Part shown: positions 25,554 to 38,343 of the stretch, piece after piece | How positions within the stretch are numbered: position 1 is the stretch's first letter | How the letters are laid out: every line of letters starts with the position of its first letter | Assembly (NCBI RefSeq): GCF_000276665.1 | Contig: NW_004955418.1 | Location: forward strand, 7,094,489 to 7,158,488 | Length of the DNA stretch: 64,000 bases | Source of the DNA: Chinchilla lanigera | Lineage: Eukaryota > Chordata > Mammalia > Rodentia > Chinchillidae | Reading direction: 5' to 3' | Program-made: the position numbers and the translations under genes | Notes under the pieces: generated by a model | Seen by the model: the letters and a program-made list of their open reading frames with translations, nothing else | What the model was told of the DNA's origin: nothing | The model's database searches: none

Positions 25554-26088
25554 TGTGTCATATATTTCAATGTCCAATTTAATAGTGTATTTTCATTTAG
25601 AAATAAAGTGTCTTTAGAAAGAAGCCAGAAAATCAAATAGAGATTTATTTAAAATAATACAGGTATTATTATGCTTATACACAAATACAACATTGATATC
25701 AATTATTTCAAAACAAGAAAGAGTAGGAGAGAACTGCTTTTCACTAGTTTGAAGGATTAATGTGTTGTGTTGAAATATTAATTTTATGTTTTTGAGTTAG
25801 GCCTCTGTATATACACATGCCCAGATTTTCCATGGTATATGTACTGTAATTCTTAGGTCTGGCCAATGGCTGTAAAGAGAAGATCAATTAGAAAATGACT
25901 CTTTGGAGGTTTAATATAGAAAAGATAATAATTTGTTTTATATGCAGTGATTTTTCTTTCATCACAGTGCAGATCATCAAGTAAGAATGGACTTGAATAT
26001 CTGTAAGTAAATGTCAGCTTTATAGAACTGACCTTTCTTAAATGGGTTCTGGCTTGGATAATTTATATGTTTTCTCTATGAATTTCGT

Positions 26089-26117
26089 TTATTCATTCAT
26101 CCATCCATCTATTCATC
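26089..26117 (+). repeat. (ATTC/ATCC)n tetranucleotide repeat
   Basis: ATTCATTCATCCATCCATCT is followed by ATTCATC: a short imperfect tetranucleotide repeat. Confidence 0.8.
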
Positions 26118-28731
26118 ACCACTCATTCTTTCCTTATGTATAAATAAATCTACATTTATAAATGTATATTGAAATTATTTATTCCCTGCCTCCAAAACAA
26201 TGAAGTAGTGAATTTCACCAAGTGTGTTTTTAAAGGACTTTTTTTTCCATTTTGCAATATCTAAAAATATCTATTAGGTCAATTTGTGGTTCATAGGAAA
26301 ACATTTTTTATTCTAATTATTACAGTTTATAACATGAACAATCTTTCTTTTCTTCTTTACACATGTGTATGCATGGACAGCTAATACAAACCTACATAGC
26401 TGATTTATCCGGATACGGTATGGGCAATTAAACTGGGAGCATTATCTCAGCAGGAATAAGTGGGAAAATTACACATGTGAAATAAATGGATCTGTGAAGC
26501 TTGAGCACATAGGTTTTACTACATAAGAGGCTACATTAAGATTCCTGTAGAGATCAATGGGGGTTTATTGATGAATACCAAGGAATAGCAAAGTGATGTC
26601 ATAAACTTTTAATAGTCTAATAAGCTATATTTAACATTTTCTATTTTGGTTAGACTCACAGCTTTTATGCTAGAGAATAGCGTGGTCCTCTACACATTTT
26701 GAAGCTCTCTGACCTCCCAAGGAATTACCATTCGAGCCAGTGTCAAAGCCGAGTAGCTCTTAGTTCCTTTCAGTTGTCTAAAAAAATGGAAAGCATCCAG
26801 CTTTATTACCCTATTTCTCTTAAGATGTATGAGAAACGATAGACCATTGTGACTTTTTAAGTGTCACTTATGAATTGCCACATGTAAGCATAACTCTCAC
26901 ATCCTCATTGGTTGAGTGGTCTCTGATTGATCTCAATATTATATGTATAATTTTAGAACTCTAAATACCCCGAGTGTTTCTTCCAGAGCTCAGTTGATGT
27001 GAAATAATGAACACTTTGTTGCAGTATTTAGTAGATGAGCCACATACATCCAGTGCCCTGACTTTCACCCTTAGCCCTCTAATTGCTCAGTATTTCATGG
27101 TTTCTATCAAGTACAATACAGGCAGAATTTCAGGAGTAAATTCAGAAAAAAAAGAAAAACTAGAACAAATTTGACTCATTGAACAACACGTAGGCATTAG
27201 GCTTTCAGAAATGCTACGTGTGAATTATAACTTTGAACATGCTTAAAGACATGTGGAGGAGAAAGTATTTAATACACACAACCAGTTCAGGAAGAAGACA
27301 AGACAGGGAAGAGAACAGAGGGTATTCTGCAGTTCCAGCCCTGTGATTTTGTTTTAAACAGTCACCATTAGGCTGATACACTGGTTTTCTGGGCGGTGAA
27401 GATTTTATTGTCATGTAGAGAAGGGAAGAACTTTCTGGAATCCTAAACAAGTTTCTAGAGATCCCATAGTGTTCAAAAGGCCATTCTGTTTCAGTGAACC
27501 AAAGTAATAAAAAAATTTTGCCTGGTATATCCCATTCCCTCTCCCGTAACTCCAACTTCCTTCTAATGTAGAACTTGAAGCATGTAAAACATTGCAAGGT
27601 TTCTGTCAGAGCTAATCCAAATTTACTGGCAACAATAGCAGATCATTTGAAAGAATGTGATTTGCCTCACCTTTGAGACCGGCAGGTCTGTCTACTGCAC
27701 ATAGCAACAAAACACTTACGTCAGCATATCCTTCATCAGAGCCAAAAGGGAAAGTTAGAAGAATACCAGAAGTGACCTCCACCTGCTTAACACACTGTCA
27801 ACAGTTTTGGAGATAGATGAAGTCTTAAACTACCCATGCACTTACAGCATCTAATTACCTTCTGAAAGATTTTAGAAGAGAGTAAATTTTATTTGTCCAG
27901 GGAGGGTAATACGGATTTTTTTTCTCTATCATTTTTAGTAGAAGGGAACGGGGTAAAATAATTTAGATCAAGTGTACTTTGCATATTTCTTCACTGGGGA
28001 TGTCGGAAGCTGGGAAGCTCCTCAAGGACTTTACATGTTATGAGACTGTGTGAAACAGGTGAGGAGATACTTGGGGGAAATTACGACAGGGTGACTTCAG
28101 TGATTTTTCTCATCATTATACTTGCCATTTCCTGTTGTGTTGCTTTGGCCCTCAGTAGGGTTGAGAGCAGCTGTTGGGAAGAAATTTTGATGTGATAAAC
28201 TATAACTACATATTCTCTTGTAGTTTCCCATCAGGGGTGGCATTTCTATCAGTTGTCATCACCTAAATTGTCCCTGGTTCTGTCACTTTCTGTGCCAAAA
28301 AAGTAGAATCCTTTTTATGGTTTTAGCAGTATTTTTGCCTTCCAACTCTCCATGACAGTCACTAGGCAATTGTTACGGCTTCCTTGTGCCACCTGGGCAC
28401 AAGACAGTGTGCCAGCTCTGAATGTTTGGCTACACCTGCTCCTCACTCAGCGGAAATGGATGTCAGGGGTGGAAATTCAGAAGTGGTCAGGAGTAACATC
28501 AGCATTCAACTAAATCTTATTTACTTGTTGAAATAATTTAGCCACCAATAGATGACGACAATTCTACATCACTATTCTTGCTGTTCACTTGAAATGGGAC
28601 CATAAAAACTTTGGGCCAAGCTGGTTTGTGTAAAAAGAGTAAAGTACAGAGTAATGAAATGATTTCTCCGACTCACAGTTTATAAAATGCAGATGTAATT
28701 AAATCTTTTGATTTTACATCAGTGTGTTTTA

Positions 28732-28811
28732 TTTTTTTGTACTGGGAATTGAACTCAGGACCTTGTGCTTGCCAGGCAGACACTTATGCCACTGAGCTAT
28801 ATCCCCAGCCC
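28732..28811 (-). mobile_element. ID-type SINE, minus strand, with target-site duplication
   Basis: The + strand reads poly(T), GTACTGGGAATTGAACTCAG, and on to GAGCTATATCCCCAGCCC. Candidate target-site duplications flank it: ACATCAGTGT at 28716-28725 and ACATCAATGT at 28812-28821, with one difference. The body is almost identical to the 15.98 kb copy, so this is a young insertion. Confidence 0.92.
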
Positions 28812-28957
28812 ACATCAATGTTTTTTAGCCACTATATATTTATTCTGCAATGTGTGATGAAATTAAAAGCTCCAAAATAATGAAGAAATGCTGGGAATTA
28901 TTCTTAACTCTCCTCTGACATTTCTTTCTCTGAGAAAACTTTCTCTTGTTCATCTCC

Positions 28958-28973
28958 TTTTTTTTTTTTTTTT
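28958..28973 (+). repeat. Poly(T) run
   Basis: About sixteen T residues, with no SINE body recognised beside it. Confidence 0.85.
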
Positions 28974-29299
28974 AATTCTGCAAAAGTCCTACTTTAAACT
29001 CTCCTCAAGTCTAGGCAACCAGAAGAAGTTGAAGTGAAGAGTTATTATCTAACCTAATTTGTAGCTTTCCACATTTCCCAGTACCTTGGTACAGAAGGAT
29101 CCTCTACAAGTAGTCACTGAACAGATGCCTAAGTGAAGAGTTTATTGGCAGGGTGTAGGGAGTAAGGAATCCTCAGCTGAAGCCTGTGAGATCTGAGTGT
29201 TTACTTGGTCTTTTGCAATAGACTCCTAAAGGATCTTCCTGTGTCTGGCTTTCTCTCTATCCAGTCTGCCCTTCTCGCGGCAAAAGGAATGACCGCAAA

Positions 29300-29785
29300 T
29301 TCAGTATGGTCTGTACCTTCTTAGAAATCTCCACTTGATAAAGTTATAACCTTTAGGATAAAGTTCCAGCCTTCATTGGTAGCCTCATTGCTCCCCCATC
29401 AAACTCTTTGATTCCAGTCTCTCTGGTGTTGCACGCGTCACCTGGCCTGGGAAGCCCACCCCCTCACCTTTCGAAACATGATTTTGTCCATGCTGTAAGA
29501 CTTGGCTCCTTTGTGACATCTTCCTGAGCTGTTTCAAAGTATATTGCTGTTTCCTATTTTCTACAGCAACTGAAACAAATTCTCTTACAATGCTTACCAC
29601 ATCTTCTTGGGGTGATTTATTTGTGTGACTGTCTCCCCTCCCACCTCCCTAGGTTGTCATTTCCTCTAGGGAAGGGCTATGTCTTGGTTCAATTTTGTTT
29701 CTGAACCTTCACGTGCAATACCCGAGCCAGAGGAGGCAATCAATATACTTGTCTTGAGTAAATTAATTAATTAATAAAGAGAGAC
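29300..29785 (+). mobile_element. L2 LINE 3' end fragment, plus strand
   Basis: Landmarks of the L2 tail are in order: AGGATAAAGTTCCAGCCTTC, TTGATTCCAGTCTCTCTGG, ACTTGGCTCCTTTGTGACATC with CTTCCTGAGC, CAATGCTTACCACATC, GTGTGACTGTCTCCC, TCTAGGGAAGGGCTATGTCT, AATACCCGAGCCAGAGGAGG and CAATCAATATACTTG. A short (AATT)n tail follows at 29760-29776. This is one of the better preserved L2 copies here. Confidence 0.8.
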
Positions 29786-31204
29786 GGGACATAAGCATGT
29801 GAAAAGTCAATCAAATTAAGAAAGGATGGAAGGTCAATAAAATATCATATTGCTTAAGTGAAGTGTAATTGTAAAGTCTAAGTTAAAGCAGGCCTTCCTG
29901 TAGAGAAACTTCATTTATTCTAATGCAATGCGAAGACACTTACTTTGTCAAGCCAACCTCAGCAGAATTGAAAATTCTCAGGGTCTCTCTAATGTCTCAC
30001 CCTGCACCTCCATCATTTCTGTATGCCTTTTTGCTGAGGCCCCTTTCTCATGAAAACTTACCCACCATGTTCAATAGTCTCTCCGGGCTCTTAATTCTGC
30101 TAGGTGACAGGTATTAATGAGTCATAGAAATGAAAATATGTTAATGCACTAGCTGGCAAGTAGGATTTCCTTCTGAAACAGAGGAACACTTCACACATAT
30201 TTAAGGACCAAGGTAACTTTTTGGGAAAGTATTTTTGTTTAACAATGGCCTTACCACACCACACCACATAGGTGGAGGTCCTCCACATATTTATATTTGC
30301 AACACACTTGAAAATGTGACTCAGTTTTCCCCATGTATGTAGAGGCAGCCTCTCAAAAGAATCAATGTCTTTTGCACCATGTTAAAATACTTCCCTTAGA
30401 AGTCACTTTTATTTTGTAAACAAATTTGTTATAATTACACTGTGCCTACTGAAGATGCATTGCAATTACTATTGAAATTTTTGTTTCTAAAAAGTTTTAA
30501 GAGTCTCAGTATGTTTTTCAGATAATTAAAATCTCTCCAGTATAGTTGACAAAAATACTTGTTTTAGTTATGGAAATAATTTAACTGTATATATTCCTCT
30601 TGTTTTAATATCAAGAGTGACAAAACTATGGCCAAATGTTTCTGTTAAAACAAAAAACTTACAGTAAAAGAGATATTGCCATGAATCCACCTCAAACTAA
30701 TCCCCCTTGCTTTGACCACACTTACCCTATTGTTCTTAGCATTTTTTGAAGAAGTCCTGGAAGTCTTCTTTCCTGAGTGACTTTAGTTGTACTATCATGG
30801 CTGCCTTGAGACCCTGAATGGATTAAAAACCTTTGCCTTTCATTGTCATTTTGATTTTGAGTTAGAGCTAGAGCTAGAGCTAGAAGTCACATGATGCCAC
30901 ATCTGGTGGGAAAAGGTGGATGAGGATGCACATAATAGTTTTACAAGCATACCGTCTTGCTGTATAGTATTCTGTACCATTATTCAGCATATATTTGATC
31001 ATGCCTTGAGAAGATATGAAAGAGAACTTCCAGAACTGTTTCAGAAAGCAGTAAGAATGATGGGATGAGTTCAAAGCAAGCTAGAGTATTCTGAGGGAGT
31101 TTAGTTGCAATGAGTCTTTTACCGTAATACATTTTTAAAATTCAAACTGTTACTGTATATTTCAATCACCCCTTGTATCTATTGAAAACTATTTGTCAAG
31201 CACT
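29786..31204. other. Intronic, no gene seen
   Basis: Nothing recognised except the hexamer repeat at 30.86 kb. Confidence 0.5.
30863..30884 (+). repeat. (TAGAGC)n hexamer repeat
   Basis: About 3.5 perfect copies of TAGAGC ending in TAGAAGTC. Confidence 0.88.
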
Positions 31205-31390
31205 GCACATTTAGTTCTTATCTGTTCTTTTCCTTTATTCATTGAACCCTAACAAATATCCTGGGGTGAGAACATTTATTTTGATGTTCGAGGTAAGGAA
31301 ACTGAAGCACAGAGGGTTAATGTAACACACCAAAGCTGCAAAATCAGTAACAGTAGGACCCAGATTTGAACCTAAGCAGGTGGTTTATAC
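31205..31390 (-). mobile_element. MIR SINE, minus strand
   Basis: The + strand shows antisense MIR: GAGGTAAGGAAACTGAAGCA, CAGAGGGTTAATGTAACAC, GGACCCAGATTTGAACCTA and AGCAGGTGG. The conserved core is clear. Confidence 0.82.
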
Positions 31391-32200
31391 TCTTTTTTGG
31401 ACCCCTTTTTCTACATGGCCTGGCACAACCAACAAGATAGTTGTTTCTTCTCAGTTAGCAGATAGATACTTGTAAATTTGAAATCTCTGTAATCACCTCT
31501 GATTTCCTTGATAACCCCCAGACATTAGCAAACTTTACATACCATATGTGCTGAAAAAGCCAGGTGCCATGAAAAAGATTAAAGAGGAAATTTCCTTTGC
31601 ACTTTGATTTCCACTTTTTATTATTGACACCTCCCAAGTGGTTCAGAGGATGCTTATTAGTGTTCCTGGACATCTTGTGCTATTTGCAGCCATCCTTAGA
31701 GAGGTGCTGGTGGTTGACCTCCACACCTGCCAGGTGTCTCCCTGCTGCTGTCAAACATCCCTGCCTGAGCAATTCTAGAATGCTCAATAAGCTGAGAAGC
31801 CTCCCTTTGCATGGGCTCTTAGGTACCTTGTGATTTCTGCATTGTGGAAATGCCGCTTCCAGAAATAATCTGGAGGAAGATGAGGCCAGATTCTTCCTGG
31901 ATTTTCACATTTCCCCTCTTCCTTTTTTGGACATAGATAAATTAGAAAAGTAAAAACGAGACCAAATGGTTATTAACTGTTCAACAGAATATATGTGAGC
32001 CTCACACAAAGTAGACTGAAAAACTTTTGGGGGTTTAAAATCACAATCCAGGTTGGCAACTTTTGTGTTATGATAAACAGCTCTTAGATGACTTTGTGTT
32101 TAAATAACTTATTTTATGATGGTTCCTGAGACTAAAACTTGATTCCTTTCTTTAAAACAGAAAGTGTTTAGACTAATTCATATGGAAAAATATGTGGGAA

Positions 32201-32222
32201 AAAAAAATATATATATATATAT
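32201..32222 (+). repeat. A run into (AT)n
   Basis: Eight or nine A residues pass into about eight AT units, ending ATCCCACT. Confidence 0.85.
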
Positions 32223-32679
32223 CCCACTAAAGGAATAAATCAAGAATTATTTAAGAGTAGGAGCAAATAGATAGCAAACTGTGTCTGAAAATTGTTCTTC
32301 AGGTGTTAACCTTGTTTTTTTTTTTTTGCTGGATTTCATAGTAAAAAAAAATTGTACTTCTAAGTTGGTCTTACACAATTAGATTTGGAAAAGGAGGGTC
32401 ATTCCTGTCCTGCATATAGCAGCTGTGCTTACGGGTGTTATAATCTGTAATCTCAAATTGTTTCTATTTTAATTTCAGTGTGCCTGAAGCACAGGATTCT
32501 TTTCAAATGCTCAGACATGACTACTTAAAATTGAGAAGTGAAGTTCAGCCATTAAGTATTCTCATCTTCTCTAAGATTTTCTTTCTGATGTGATGAAGTA
32601 AAATACTTTTTCATGTCACCCATAATTTCTACTTACACTGTCTTGCTTAAGCAAACTTTTAAATAGGCTGGAGATGCAA

Positions 32680-32880
32680 AAGCATATGAAAATCTGCTCA
32701 AAATTTGTCTGGCTTTGCATTATTATTAGCGAGAATGCTAATGGAATACAGAGGGTGAGGCAAGAAGAATCCAATCAATAGACACGAAAGGCAAAGAACT
32801 TGCATAAATTAGCACTCTAATAGGAAAAGATAAATGTGTGCTCCTTTCATCTTTCAAGTGATATACATTATTGGAAAAGG
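32680..32880. promoter_or_regulatory. Candidate conserved intronic element
   Basis: A non-repetitive block with GCATTATTATTAGCGAGAAT, GCTAATGGAATAC, CCAATCAATAG (PBX/HOX-like) and AAATTAGCACTCTAATAGG. The motifs are seen; enhancer function is inference. Confidence 0.25.
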
Positions 32881-35052
32881 TCTAGCAGCACCCTGATTTA
32901 TTTTTAGCTTTTTTTCCAGGGGTGAAAAAACTGAGAAAATGCAAGTGAATTGAGCTTTGAGGAGATTGCTCTGCCCCATTGGCATCAGATCAGTGTATGA
33001 AATGCAGCGCGTAGAACTCAGCATGTTGTGTCCACATGGATGCTGCCGTCTCAGTGCTCCTCATAGAACTATGAGTAATTGCAGAGCCCCAGATGATTTG
33101 TTCCGTGACCAGACTTTTTGTCTTGTGTAAACTTGCCTCTGATCTTGAAATTCCAGTAAAATCTACATTTAGACCCTGTTCACTGAAGAAGTAGCAAAGA
33201 GAATTTTTCAAATGATAAATGTCTTAGTATTTTTGAAGTAGAGTCGTCACAGATCTACTGCCTTTACAGCACCGTATACTAGTTTCATTAAAAATTTCAG
33301 GCTCAGTTCAAGAAATGCTTGGGAAGTGATAACTTTGTCTTCCTTCCCTCACTGTTCCAATTGTACACTTTTCTGTGGGGGTATAATGGCTCTAGAGTGA
33401 ACGTCCTGAATGCCTGGCACTATTCTTCTAGCCATAATATAATTGTGACACCCAAGAATCTTCTCTGTCGCTTTTGCCTCCACTCCTTCCAACATTTCTT
33501 TGCTGCTTCTATCTTTGGGAATGGAGCTGAGGATATATGGGGCTGCCAAATCCTCTTCCTTGCCTTTGCTAACAGGCGGAAACCTCAGACATGGATTTGC
33601 CATCTTACTTGGGCAGCCTCCAGCCCAGCACAGCAACCTGATCATTTGCATTGCTGGTTGATTTAATATAGGGCAAATAAGCAGAGTGCTAATGGTTTCA
33701 TGATGGCTCTTTTCCAAAGAGATCACCTACAGACATGGAGAAACCTCTACCCCAGAGAAAAGTTGAATATCCTCTTTCATGATGTTGAGAGAACACTTTG
33801 GTTTGAACTATACACTTCTAAAAGATATGTTTAAGATTAGTGACTTTTTAGTACCTGAGAAACTTGCTCTTTGGGAAACCTCCTAGAAATTCTGTCTTAG
33901 GGGAAATACCATCTGTATTGTTGGAAGAGAAAGGATTAATTTGTCAGTGTTGTTTGATCCCAATCCAGAAAGCAAAAAAGAGTTAAAAAAGCAAGCGGGG
34001 AGGCTACTGCATATTTGGGTTTTTTATCATTTTCTTTGCATATTTTAAAATCGGTCTTTCATTAGGTCTCTTCCATTATGGTTAACTGTAATCAGTACTT
34101 TATGGTTATATTATATAGCTTTGTTTCATTAGGGCAATGAAAATGGTATTGAACAATAGCAATATAGTGCAGGGAAACAGTTTGTAATTCAGCTGGAAAT
34201 TGCTAATGCAGTAGACAGTCGATAATACAATCAGCTTGACTTTCCTAGGAAAACATGAGCTAAATTTCCACCACTTTCCTCTCAGATCTTCTGGCAGGGC
34301 AGGAGTGAGGGGAAAGCGCCGAGGCACACAGTAACTCTGGGTGCCTCTGAAAAGAGAATTTCTATATTGAGTAATGAATGAAACCTATATGTTGGGGAGA
34401 GTTACCAGTTCAGGCCGAATTCCTCCTGGAGATTTGCAAAAAAAGAGCATAAACAGTTAATAGCGCTGAAAGCAAACAACTGGATGAAATGAAGCCTCAG
34501 AATTTTCTGTACTAACATATCTCTATAGTCTTGATGGAGGAGTTGGGTTCTTAACGTAACTAGTGTTGAGTATCAAGCACCAAGGGAGAACAAGCAGGCC
34601 ATTTTTTTTTTTACAAGATTATGTCATGCACTCTGTGTGCATTTATAATGATTGTAGTTTAAAACTAGTAAACATGAGTAGTGTCTGAGAATACAAAGGC
34701 AAATAAGCTGGTGTTTTTAAGAAGTGCTGAGTAAGGTTTTTGTTCTTGACTCTAGTAACTTGGTTGTAATCGCTGCTGAGTGAAACTGGATATTCAAAGT
34801 TATGTGTGAGAGGAGTTAATAGACTCAATAGCATACAGAAATACGTAACTATAAATATAATGCTGAGAATTCCATTTTTAATTCAGTTACTGCTTGAAGA
34901 CGCTGGGTTGCCATTTGCCATTAAAAAAGAAGTGAAATGTCTAACTTTGAGTTGTTCTATACATTTTCTAGTCAGAATGAACAGTTTTCCCACGTGTGAT
35001 ATGAATTTTTAAATGTCCTAATTGTCAGAAAATAGCAGTATTTCACGTTTCC

Positions 35053-35240
35053 ATGTACTTCAAAACATCCCTGACAGCTCTAAGATTAATTATATCTCAA
35101 AGAGGGAGGGGAGAAGGGAGGAAGGGAAAGGGGACAGAAAAAGAATTAAGATGTGTTATGTACATACATCTACCAGCTCCCTGTGATCAATGTCACCTTT
35201 ATGTACCGCAGACTTGTATTAATAAAAATTTTAAAATTAA
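35053..35240 (+). mobile_element. Probable L1 3' end fragment with polypurine tract
   Basis: A G-rich polypurine tract (AAAGAGGGAGGGGAGAAGGG and on to about 35148) is followed by GTTATGTACATAC, AATGTCACCTTTATGTACC, ACTTGTATTAATAAAAATT and an A-rich end. A 3' UTR polypurine tract followed by an AATAAA-like A-rich tail is characteristic of mammalian L1. The 5' limit is uncertain. Confidence 0.5.
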
Positions 35241-35434
35241 AACTAAATTTAATGTTGTGCCTGGAAATTCTATGCATGTGTATTTTTCCACATTGTATGA
35301 ATTTTATGCCAGAAATTCATATTTACACCTAAAAATTATGAAGAAAAAATAAAAAAGTATTTCCTAGAGCCTGTAATTTTCAGCTCCTTTTTTCTAGTGT
35401 TACCATAGTTTGTAACTGTTTAAAACCTGAGGGT

Positions 35435-35570
35435 AGCCAGGCGTGGTGGCGCACGCCTGTCATCCCAGCGTGCAGGAAGATCGTTGTGAGTTCGGGACGA
35501 GCCTGGGCTACAAAGTGTGCTCAAGTCCAGCTTGAACTGCATAGCGAGACCCTACCTCAAAAAAGACAAA
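35435..35570 (+). mobile_element. B1 SINE (7SL-derived), plus strand
   Basis: It starts AGCCAGGCGTGGTGGCGCAC, with polymerase III box-like motifs GTGGTGGCGCA and GAGTTCGGGACGAGCC. The B1 internal duplication is visible as CAAAGTGTGCTCAAGTCCAG, and it ends in an A-rich tail. It still has several CpGs, pointing to a fairly recent insertion. An imperfect target-site duplication (about AAACCTGAGGGT and AAATCCTAGGGT) may flank it. Confidence 0.9.
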
Positions 35571-35590
35571 AATAAATGAAATCCTAGGGT

Positions 35591-37589
35591 GAGGCAGATT
35601 GTACGCTCCAGATCGTGTCCTCATCCCATCGGGTAAACAGCCCCAGCACACTGCCACTGCCTCCACAAGCAGAAAAGTAAAGGTGTTTGTATAGGTGGGA
35701 CAACGTTCCCCCTTCCTCCAGCCTTAGACCGCAGTGCCTGCTTTGGGCAGGCTTTCCAGTACTAGCGCTGGGTGTTACTCTTTGTTAGCCCTGTAGACTG
35801 TTTAAAGGTTGCTCATCTGGCCCTTGTGTTCCCTGTGTTAATAAAACCCCAGGAGTCAGCATTTGTAGTGCCCCTGACTTAGGACTTTCAGTGAATGGCT
35901 GGGATTCACTGATTCTTGGGTGGGTGTTGGACCTGGCCTGTTGTGAATCTTTTCTCAGCTATAAGGTGTCCTGAGTCAAAAATTGGAGAGTCTAATATTA
36001 AAGTGCACTCCTGATTTGCTTACACTTTACTTCCCAGTGGTATTGAATATATATTTTATATTTGTAGAAACAGAAATAGAGAAAAGGACAAATTCCTTCT
36101 AGTATGCAAAACTGGCTATGATTTTAAGTATTCGGTATGTACAAAGTAGGAACCCAGATGTTGAATTTAAACAACAACGAATGGAATTGTCCTTCTCTGT
36201 AAATAAATTGGGCAATGAGACATAGTCACACTTATCTTCATATTGGACAGAGATCCTGCACTAAAGCCCCAGGCTTATTTAAACTCTCCCATAGGTTTTA
36301 TTAAACCCCTTTGTTGTGTTTTCACACAGCTTAGCATTGCTGAGCTTGTGACCAGCTCACATGCTCTTTTTCTAAGTAAGAAAGAAGAGTTTTAATTACA
36401 ATAAAATGTTAATGTGCATATCGTGAAACTTTGGGGTCTGGGATTGTACTGCTTGCTGAGTGTTGAAGAAAGCCAGTTGTGACCCTGCGTGCTCAAAGCT
36501 CCGAGTGCTGACTTGTCACCCAGCATGGAGTGCCCATTATCACCCTCTTATTTCATCATCTTGTGTCTTGGCATTAACCATCTCTCTGAAACCTTATAGC
36601 CTGCACAAATGGCTCATTCTGACCTTATAGCAACACCAAAAATTGTGAGAGCCCGAGAGGAAGGTCATGTGTATTTGTTTTGAATTATACTTCTTTTCTA
36701 AGGTAGACCTTTTGAGAGTAGAGTTAATTAAAAGAAAAGTGGAAGGAGAAAAACAACTATATTCTCCATCATTGAGATGGACAAGCATTTAAGTAGGTAG
36801 AGATATTATAGCACTTGAGAATCCCCTAAAGTGCCTAGATTTATTTCTAAGAAATAAATGGTGAATTGTTTATTTCTTTCTCCCCCTTATGCTTCCTTGG
36901 GATAGAGCAATTAGTTTCTTATTTTTTATGATTGCATTATTCCTGCATATATCTTTCTGTGGTCCAGGCTGTAAAAGTAAATAGAGGATCCAGCTGTATG
37001 AATGAATATCCTTTTAATGAGTGTGGGGAGGAAATAATAATACTAAGTAGTGCAAAACCGTTTTTTACGTGATGAACGACTGTACCCAGCTTCCCAGTCG
37101 TAAGCCACAGGCCACCAGGAAATGTGTGCCTAAAGTGGCAGATTTGTATATTCTACTGTTAACGGAGGTATCTGTGGCTTGTTGTGGTCTTAGAACAAAG
37201 TTCGTATGATTTTTGAAGGGTGCTGGCATATTCTGTTTTAATTTTCGGGGTCAAGGAAGGCTAAAATGGAGTATGTGACTCTTCTATAACACCATTCTAT
37301 CTCTGGGCGAAAGCCTTACTGAAACCGTGAGATAACACAGTTGCTGGGTGATAATACAGCCGTTTGTGTAGTGCCATGAGTTAATTTCAGAGGTGAAACT
37401 ATCCCTACTTAGGAAAATAATGTGTCTTCTCCCCTCAGACCAGCGATTTGCTCAGAACAGCAAATGGCTATTGAGTATCTGCCATGTACGGGATAATGTG
37501 GGAGGGGCCAGCACTGGTTTAACTCTGTCTTCTCCCTTTCTCTCTTATTTCCTTCCTTTCTGGCCATTTTTACTTAGTTGTTTTTCATC
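35591..37589. other. Intronic, no gene seen
   Basis: No gene or confident repeat recognised. The 35.6-36.0 kb part has a higher GC content than its surroundings. Confidence 0.45.
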
Positions 37590-37612
37590 TTTTTTTTTTT
37601 TTTTTTTTTTTT
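37590..37612 (+). repeat. Poly(T) run
   Basis: Twenty-three T residues, the longest homopolymer in the window. It could be the tail of a minus-strand retroelement, but no body is recognised next to it. Confidence 0.92.
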
Positions 37613-37698
37613 ATAACTCTAAAGTCATTGGCAGCAATTTAATTCAAAGCGAACCCCTCCCCTACTGTATCATTCATTTAATTTTAAACTGCTGCTAT

Positions 37699-38063
37699 GA
37701 GTCTGCCCAGGCTGCTATAATAACAAAGTATCATATGTAGTTTAAACAACAGAAATTAATTTTCTCCTAGTTCTGGAGTCTAGAAGCCCTAGATCAAGGT
37801 CCAGCAGGGATTAATTTCTGGTGGGGGTTCACCTCCTGGCTTGTAGAAAGCCATCTTCTCTGTCTCCTCACTTACATCGTGGGCAGAAAGCAAACTCTGG
37901 CGTCTCTTCTTGAAGCACACTAACCCTTTTTGATCAGGGATTCACCCTTGTGCCCCCTTTCAACTTCAGTTACCTCCATAAGGACCCTACCTCCTAATTC
38001 AGTAATGTAGGAAGTTGAAACTTCAACATGTGAGTTCTGAAGGAATACATTCAATCCATAACA
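37699..38063 (-). mobile_element. MLT1-type MaLR LTR (ERVL-MaLR), minus strand
   Basis: The + strand reads as antisense MLT1 LTR: GCTGCTATAATAACAAAGTA, GTTTAAACAACAGAAATTAA, AGTTCTGGAGTCTAG, CTCCTGGCTTGTAGAAAGCC, TTACCTCCATAAGGACCCT and AACATGTGAGTTCTGAAGG, ending TCCATAACA. It is about 365 bp, near full length for such a solo LTR. No internal retroviral sequence is seen on either side. It is an ancient, inactive copy. Confidence 0.82.
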
Positions 38064-38343
38064 CTGTGAATATAATAGGAAAAAATCTTTGACTAGAGCA
38101 CATACCATGAAAGAACTTACAGCAAAACACTAAACTTTTAACTCAATGCTCCGTGTTTTCTTCGCCGTTAAGAAAACACAATATCATTCTGATGGTGATG
38201 CTTGTAGCAGAGAGCTAGGGAGTTGCAAATTAAAGTCCAAGGGAAAATATCAAATGTTTGTTTGCCTTCTCACCTTCTAATCCTGGCTTGAAGTGATTAA
38301 CAAAGGGATGCGAGGAGAGATTTCTAACCCTCAGCTATATCAG

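Larger units (their letters stand above)
24746..28715. other. Intronic, no gene seen
   Basis: Very AT-rich. It contains a small A/T-rich tandem repeat at 25.5 kb and an (ATTC/ATCC)n patch at 26.09 kb. A 127-codon minus-strand frame at 27.2-27.6 kb shows no family features. Confidence 0.5.
31391..35052. other. Intronic, no gene seen
   Basis: It contains an (AT)n patch at 32.2 kb, a T run at 32.31 kb, a candidate conserved block at 32.68-32.88 kb, and overlapping sense and antisense open frames at 33.32-33.73 kb that may derive from an old repeat I cannot name. Confidence 0.5.

Noticed and set aside
33319..33726. Overlapping 115- and 125-codon frames on opposite strands
   Set aside because: No domain in either. 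The pattern suggests an old unidentified repeat or chance, and I could not support a gene.
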